Positions 13,636 through 16,572 of a stretch of 16,572 nucleotides of DNA are shown piece after piece (the stretch's first letter is position 1; every line of letters starts with the position of its first letter). The translations under genes were made by a program, and so were the position numbers. Source of the stretch: an uncultured Rubrobacteraceae bacterium (lineage in GTDB: Bacteria > Actinomycetota > Rubrobacteria > Rubrobacterales > Rubrobacteraceae); assembly GCA_902806015.1 (NCBI GenBank), contig CADCUZ010000015.1:1-16572 (forward strand), in the 5' to 3' direction. Under the pieces are notes generated by a model that was not told the DNA's origin, ran no database searches, and saw only the letters and a list, made by a program, of their open reading frames with translations.

Positions 13636-14946
13636 TTAAGTTGATGGTTTTCCTTCACCGCCTGCCAGCTCCTCCTCAGCCGACTCCAGGGCCTCCTGCG
13701 CCTCCTGGAAGTGCTCTTGCACCGCTTCCTTATCGAAGGGGAGAGCGGCGTCCGGAGCCGATTCCACAGCCTCAACCACCTCCGCAACCTCCCCGGCAGC
13801 GGCTTCCACTTCCCCCTTTGCGGTCCCCAGTCTCGTCCTCAGTTTAGCCAGGATTTGCTCTAGAGGGCCTTTGGTAGGACCTTCTGTGACTTCTTCTCCT
13901 AGCGGCACGCTAACAGTGAACTTGTCGTAGAAGGTGTTGTCCTCGCTAACGCCTTTGCGCTCAAGTAGCTCGATGGCGGCGTCGACCATGGGCGGGGGGC
14001 CGCAGAGATAAGCCTCCGCGTCGGCTAAGTCTCCCTCCAAGCGCTCGACGACCTCCGTGATCAGGCCCGTCTCCCCGTCCCATTCGTCCTCCGGCCCGGC
14101 CTCAGACAGGGCCGGCACGAATTGGAACCTGGGTAAGCGCTTGGACATTTCTTGCAGCTTATCCAGGTAGAAGAGGTCCTTACGCGTACGGGCTCCGTAA
14201 TAGTAGGTAACCTTGCGGTCGAGGCCCTGCGCGTCCATGTAGCTGAGAAGCGCCCAGAGTGGCCCCATGCCGGCACCGCCTCCGATGAAGATCATGTCGC
14301 GCTCGGAGTCCTCGCGGATCGTGAAGGTGCCGTACGGCCCCGTTACCTGCAGCCTATCGCCAACCTTGAGCTCGTCCTCCAGAAAAAGGGTCGAAAACCG
14401 CCCACCCGGGTAGAGCTTGATCATAAATTCCAGAACGTCGTCGCGAGCGGCAGGCACAGCGGTCCCTATATTCGAAAGGGAGTAGGATCGGGTTTCCTCT
14501 GTCCCGGGAATCGTGATCTCGACGTACTGCCCGGTGATCCAGTTCATCTCCGGCGGATCCACCAGCTTGAGCACCAGCCGACGGATGTCGTGGGTTAGCG
14601 GCACGATCTCCGTAACCTCAGCTTGCACCGTCTGGATGGGGACGCCCGATTTCAGCATATGCTCGTCGTAGTTGATAAGCTCGATGACCAGATCGCTGTA
14701 GGCGTGGGCGCGGCACAGGAGGACGTACCCCTCCTCGCTCTCGTACTCAGGCAGCGCGAAGGTGGAGTATTTGTCCATCTCCACGTCGCCTTCCAGGACA
14801 AACGATTTGCACGCCGAGCACTGCCCTTCCTTGCACCCGTGCATCAGCATCACGCCCTGACGAAACGACTCCTCGAGTATGTGTTCGTCTTCGTCGGCCT
14901 CGATCTCGATGCCGACCGGCTCGAAATAAATCTTGTGCTTGGTCAT
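13636..14946 (-). CDS. Reductase component of a soluble diiron monooxygenase (propane monooxygenase PrmB/MimB type)
   Basis: This 436-residue flavoprotein passes electrons from NAD(P)H through FAD and a [2Fe-2S] cluster to an oxygenase. The N-terminal plant-type ferredoxin domain has Cys38, Cys43, Cys46 and Cys78 (CKEGQCSAC and LLCRA). The FAD domain has RSYSLSN (Arg153, Tyr155, Ser156). The nucleotide domain has GGGAGMGPL (222-230) and CGPPPM (315-320). The opening HKIYFEPVGIEIEADEDE and MLMHGCKEGQCSACKSF closely recall mycobacterial MimB. Residues about 350-436 are an extra acidic, Ala/Glu-rich helical tail not usual in this family. The ATG start has a strong GGAGG at 14954-14958. No hydroxylase or coupling-protein gene is nearby, so the partner may lie outside the window or elsewhere in the genome. 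Phenol hydroxylase or other aromatic-oxygenase reductases are the alternatives. Confidence 0.88.
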   Translation of the reverse strand: MTKHKIYFEPVGIEIEADEDEHILEESFRQGVMLMHGCKEGQCSACKSFVLEGDVEMDKYSTFALPEYESEEGYVLLCRAHAYSDLVIELINYDEHMLKSGVPIQTVQAEVTEIVPLTHDIRRLVLKLVDPPEMNWITGQYVEITIPGTEETRSYSLSNIGTAVPAARDDVLEFMIKLYPGGRFSTLFLEDELKVGDRLQVTGPYGTFTIREDSERDMIFIGGGAGMGPLWALLSYMDAQGLDRKVTYYYGARTRKDLFYLDKLQEMSKRLPRFQFVPALSEAGPEDEWDGETGLITEVVERLEGDLADAEAYLCGPPPMVDAAIELLERKGVSEDNTFYDKFTVSVPLGEEVTEGPTKGPLEQILAKLRTRLGTAKGEVEAAAGEVAEVVEAVESAPDAALPFDKEAVQEHFQEAQEALESAEEELAGGEGKPST

Positions 14947-14987
14947 GACTTGGCCTCCAAGCCCTTAACGGGTAGCCCGCCTAATCC

Positions 14988-15008
14988 CACAATCCCCTTC
15001 AGATTGTG
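14988..15008. promoter_or_regulatory. Perfect dyad (candidate operator) at the reductase transcription start
   Basis: CACAATC (14988-14994) and GATTGTG (15002-15008) are exact inverted repeats around a 7-base centre. The dyad begins next to the predicted -10 box and covers the expected transcription start. That is a common place for a repressor site. It could also form a short hairpin at the mRNA 5' end. Confidence 0.5.
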
Positions 15009-15037
15009 ATCTTAAATACTAGCATTTTCCGAGTCAA
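15009..15037 (-). promoter_or_regulatory. Sigma70-type promoter of the reductase gene
   Basis: On the minus strand, TTGACT (15032-15037) is followed after exactly 17 bases by TAAGAT (15009-15014). Transcription would start near 15002, giving a leader of about 55 bases before the reductase ATG. This is the best promoter-like sequence in the window. It overlaps the AT-rich boundary of the recombinase relic. Confidence 0.6.
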
Positions 15038-15065
15038 GTACGACCCAACAGGTATTCCGAACTTA

Positions 15066-15143
15066 AAGTGCCAAACGTTACTAAACAAAGGCATCCGCTT
15101 AAAGACCATCCAGGAGGTGCTCGGACACTCTTCGGTCAGGATC
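15066..15143 (+). pseudogene. Tyrosine recombinase/integrase C-terminal relic
   Basis: The plus strand encodes LLNKGIRLKTIQEVLGHSS and then VRI, the region of phage integrase-type recombinases that carries the catalytic Gly-His before the Tyr helix. The usual upstream HxLRH motif, the catalytic core and the nucleophilic Tyr are absent; the sequence becomes unrelated after VRI. Codons here (TTA, CTA, AAA, AAC) are more AT-rich than in the neighbouring genes, which fits a foreign origin. This is a fragment of an old mobile element and not a working gene. Confidence 0.65.
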
Positions 15144-15180
15144 GGCTGCTTCTCGTCGCCTGGCCGGTTCGGATCTTCAG

Positions 15181-15447
15181 GCTCACGAGCCCTACCTTGT
15201 GCTGATCCTTCGGGGCGACCAAGGCTCCGCCAGGACCACCCTGGCCCGGATGCTCAGGATCGTCGTGGACCCCCTCTACCCACCTGTATTAGGACCGTAT
15301 CTCGGGGTGAGCACGAGTTCCCCTTCTTGCGCCAACTCGGTTACCGGCATCGCGGGCGGGTGGCGGACACGATGGCTCTCCGGGATGACCCACGCCGACA
15401 AGAGGGACGGGCTGGCAAGCACTTATAGCCGTATGCACAGTAGTTGA
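15181..15447 (+). pseudogene. P-loop ATPase relic
   Basis: In a different plus frame from the integrase relic, AHEPYLVLILRGDQGSARTT is followed by LARMLRIVVDP. This resembles a family of ATP-binding proteins of mobile or accessory regions with the motif GEQGSAKST and then RxLRxLxDP. Here the P-loop lysine is Arg (GDQGSARTT). The frame stays open to 15447 with weaker similarity (ANSVTGIAG, WLSG), but lacks a clear start and the rest of an ATPase domain. I read it as a truncated, degraded gene. The function of the parent family is not known to me. Confidence 0.5.
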
Positions 15448-15774
15448 CCCATACCCCAGATAGCCTGCCCTGAGGAACAAACGGCAGAGACTTCGGTATC
15501 TGATGCGGCAGCATCGAGGTGATTGACGCCGTACCAGGGGTTCAATGTCGTCGCACACGGCTATAGAGCACTCGCTAGAGGCCTGCTGCGAGGGGTAGCC
15601 GGGCCTTTTAGCTGAACGAGACCCCTACCAGGATTTGGATTGGTGTTTGGGGGCCTCTCCGAGGAGGTGCTCTCCCACGCCGCCACGAACGCCGTCAGGC
15701 AGCTTATCGCGTTCCTAGCCCGTCGGTCAGCTACGCGTTGTCTCCCGCACCGACCCTCCCTGCCCCCAACCGGT
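15448..15774. other. Debris between the ATPase relic and groEL, no supported gene
   Basis: No open frame here has a recognisable start, domain or ribosome-binding site. One plus-strand stretch near 15645-15725 reads EEVLSHAATNAVRQLIAFLA and looks protein-like, but I cannot assign it. No clear terminator for groEL (hairpin plus T-run on the minus strand) was found. Confidence 0.35.
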
Positions 15775-16572
15775 CTACATGAGGTCCATGTTCATGCCTG
15801 CTCTGGTTACCGCCGCGGCGCCGGCCCCCTGCTCGGGCTCGGCCACCACGACGTCTGTGGTGACGATGAGCGAGCCGATGGAGGCCGCGTTCTGCAAAGC
15901 GCTCCTCGTGACCATCGCCGGGTCGATGATCCCGGCCGAGACCAGGTCCTCGTACTCGCCGCTCAGGGCGTTGAAGCCCACGTTGCCGCCCTCATCCCTA
16001 ACCCTTTGCGCCACGATGGAGCCGTCGGCGCCGGCGTTGACGGCGATCTGGCGGATCGGTTCTTCGAGCGCCCGGTGCACGATCCTCGCCCCGGTCCTCT
16101 CGTCGCCGTCGAGCGAGTCGAGCATGTCGGCGACCGGCTGCCGGGCGTGCAAGAGGGCAACCCCGCCGCCGGGGACGATGCCCTCCTCGAGCGCCGCCCG
16201 GGTCGCGCTAAGGGCGTCCTCCACGCGGTGCTTCTTCTCCCTGAGCTCTGTCTCGGTGGCCGCACCCACCTTGATGACGCCCACGCCGCCGGCCAGCTTG
16301 GCGGCCCGCTCTTGGAGCTTCTCGCGGTCGTAATCCGAGCTAGTGTTCGCGAGCTCGGATTGGATCTGGTTGATACGGTCTGCGATCCTCTCGGTGTCGC
16401 CCGCGCCGTCTACGATGACGGTGTCGTCCTTGGTGATCACCACGCGCCGGGCGCTGCCGAGCTGGTTGAGCTGGGTGTTCTCGAGCTTGAGCCCGAGCTC
16501 CTCGGTGATGACCTCGCCGCCGGTGAGGATGGCGATATCCTCGAGCATCCTCTTGCGCCTGTCGCCGAAGAG
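15775..16572 (-). CDS. groEL: Chaperonin GroEL, C-terminal part
   Basis: The frame is open to the window edge, so the N-terminal half of this roughly 540-residue protein is missing; 265 codons are present. The fragment starts FGDRRK, then [11 protein letters not shown] and [13 protein letters not shown], followed by [37 protein letters not shown] and [13 protein letters not shown], all standard GroEL apical/intermediate/equatorial landmarks. It ends GMNMDLM, a shortened version of the usual Gly/Met tail. The residue before FGDRRK is Leu where most GroELs have Gly. GroEL assembles into a 14-mer that folds proteins with GroES. It points towards the reductase on the same strand. In mycobacterial and rhodococcal propane-monooxygenase loci a dedicated GroEL-like protein sits beside the oxygenase genes. 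Whether this is the housekeeping copy cannot be told here. Confidence 0.95.
   Translation of the reverse strand, partial: LFGDRRKRMLEDIAILTGGEVITEELGLKLENTQLNQLGSARRVVITKDDTVIVDGAGDTERIADRINQIQSELANTSSDYDREKLQERAAKLAGGVGVIKVGAATETELREKKHRVEDALSATRAALEEGIVPGGGVALLHARQPVADMLDSLDGDERTGARIVHRALEEPIRQIAVNAGADGSIVAQRVRDEGGNVGFNALSGEYEDLVSAGIIDPAMVTRSALQNAASIGSLIVTTDVVVAEPEQGAGAAAVTRAGMNMDLM

Noticed and set aside
15289..15558. Minus-strand open frame (89 codons) between groEL and the reductase
   Set aside because: It runs opposite the ATPase relic, is Cys/Arg-rich without any motif, and has no plausible start signal.

Overview
The window reads as a chromosomal segment of a GC-rich bacterium. Most real genes use G or C at the third codon position and GTG or TTG starts are common. 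Gene content and order (a mycobacterial-type UbiA phosphoribosyltransferase, tmk-holB-ricT, a fused pyruvate carboxylase, a propane-monooxygenase-type reductase beside groEL) fit a deep-branching actinobacterium. My best guess is Rubrobacter or a close relative, by recognition of protein families, not by any search.

Left part (1-9146, all plus strand): the 3' end of a UbiA-family phosphoribosyltransferase and a flippase-like membrane protein overlap or nearly abut. A 1.2 kb gap follows, holding weak coding signals and two strong hairpins. Next comes an archaeal-looking DNA topoisomerase I, then a class I glutamine amidotransferase of the PuuD type. The cluster tmk (thymidylate kinase), a small frameshifted glycine-rich membrane ORF, holB (clamp-loader delta') and ricT (PSP1/YaaT family) joins dTTP supply, the replisome and an RNA-processing cofactor, an arrangement also seen in Firmicutes (tmk-holB-yaaT). 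A P1-family (DmpA-type) peptidase closes the run.

Right part (9584-16572, minus strand apart from short relics): read right to left, there is the C-terminal half of GroEL, about 750 bp of debris, a 436-residue flavin/iron-sulfur reductase of the soluble diiron monooxygenase type, a decayed AraC-family DNA-binding domain, a full-length pyruvate carboxylase, and a small XRE-family regulator. The debris contains a tyrosine-recombinase relic and a P-loop ATPase relic, so foreign DNA probably entered between groEL and the reductase and decayed. The reductase has a convincing promoter with a perfect dyad at its predicted transcription start. No oxygenase subunits lie within the window, so its electron acceptor is unknown.

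No rRNA, tRNA, CRISPR array or intact insertion sequence was seen. The most useful leads are the noncanonical ATC start proposed for ricT, the frameshifted small ORF between tmk and holB, the reductase promoter/operator with the reductase's unusual C-terminal tail, and the archaeal character of the topoisomerase. I did not find a convincing wholly new multi-gene system.
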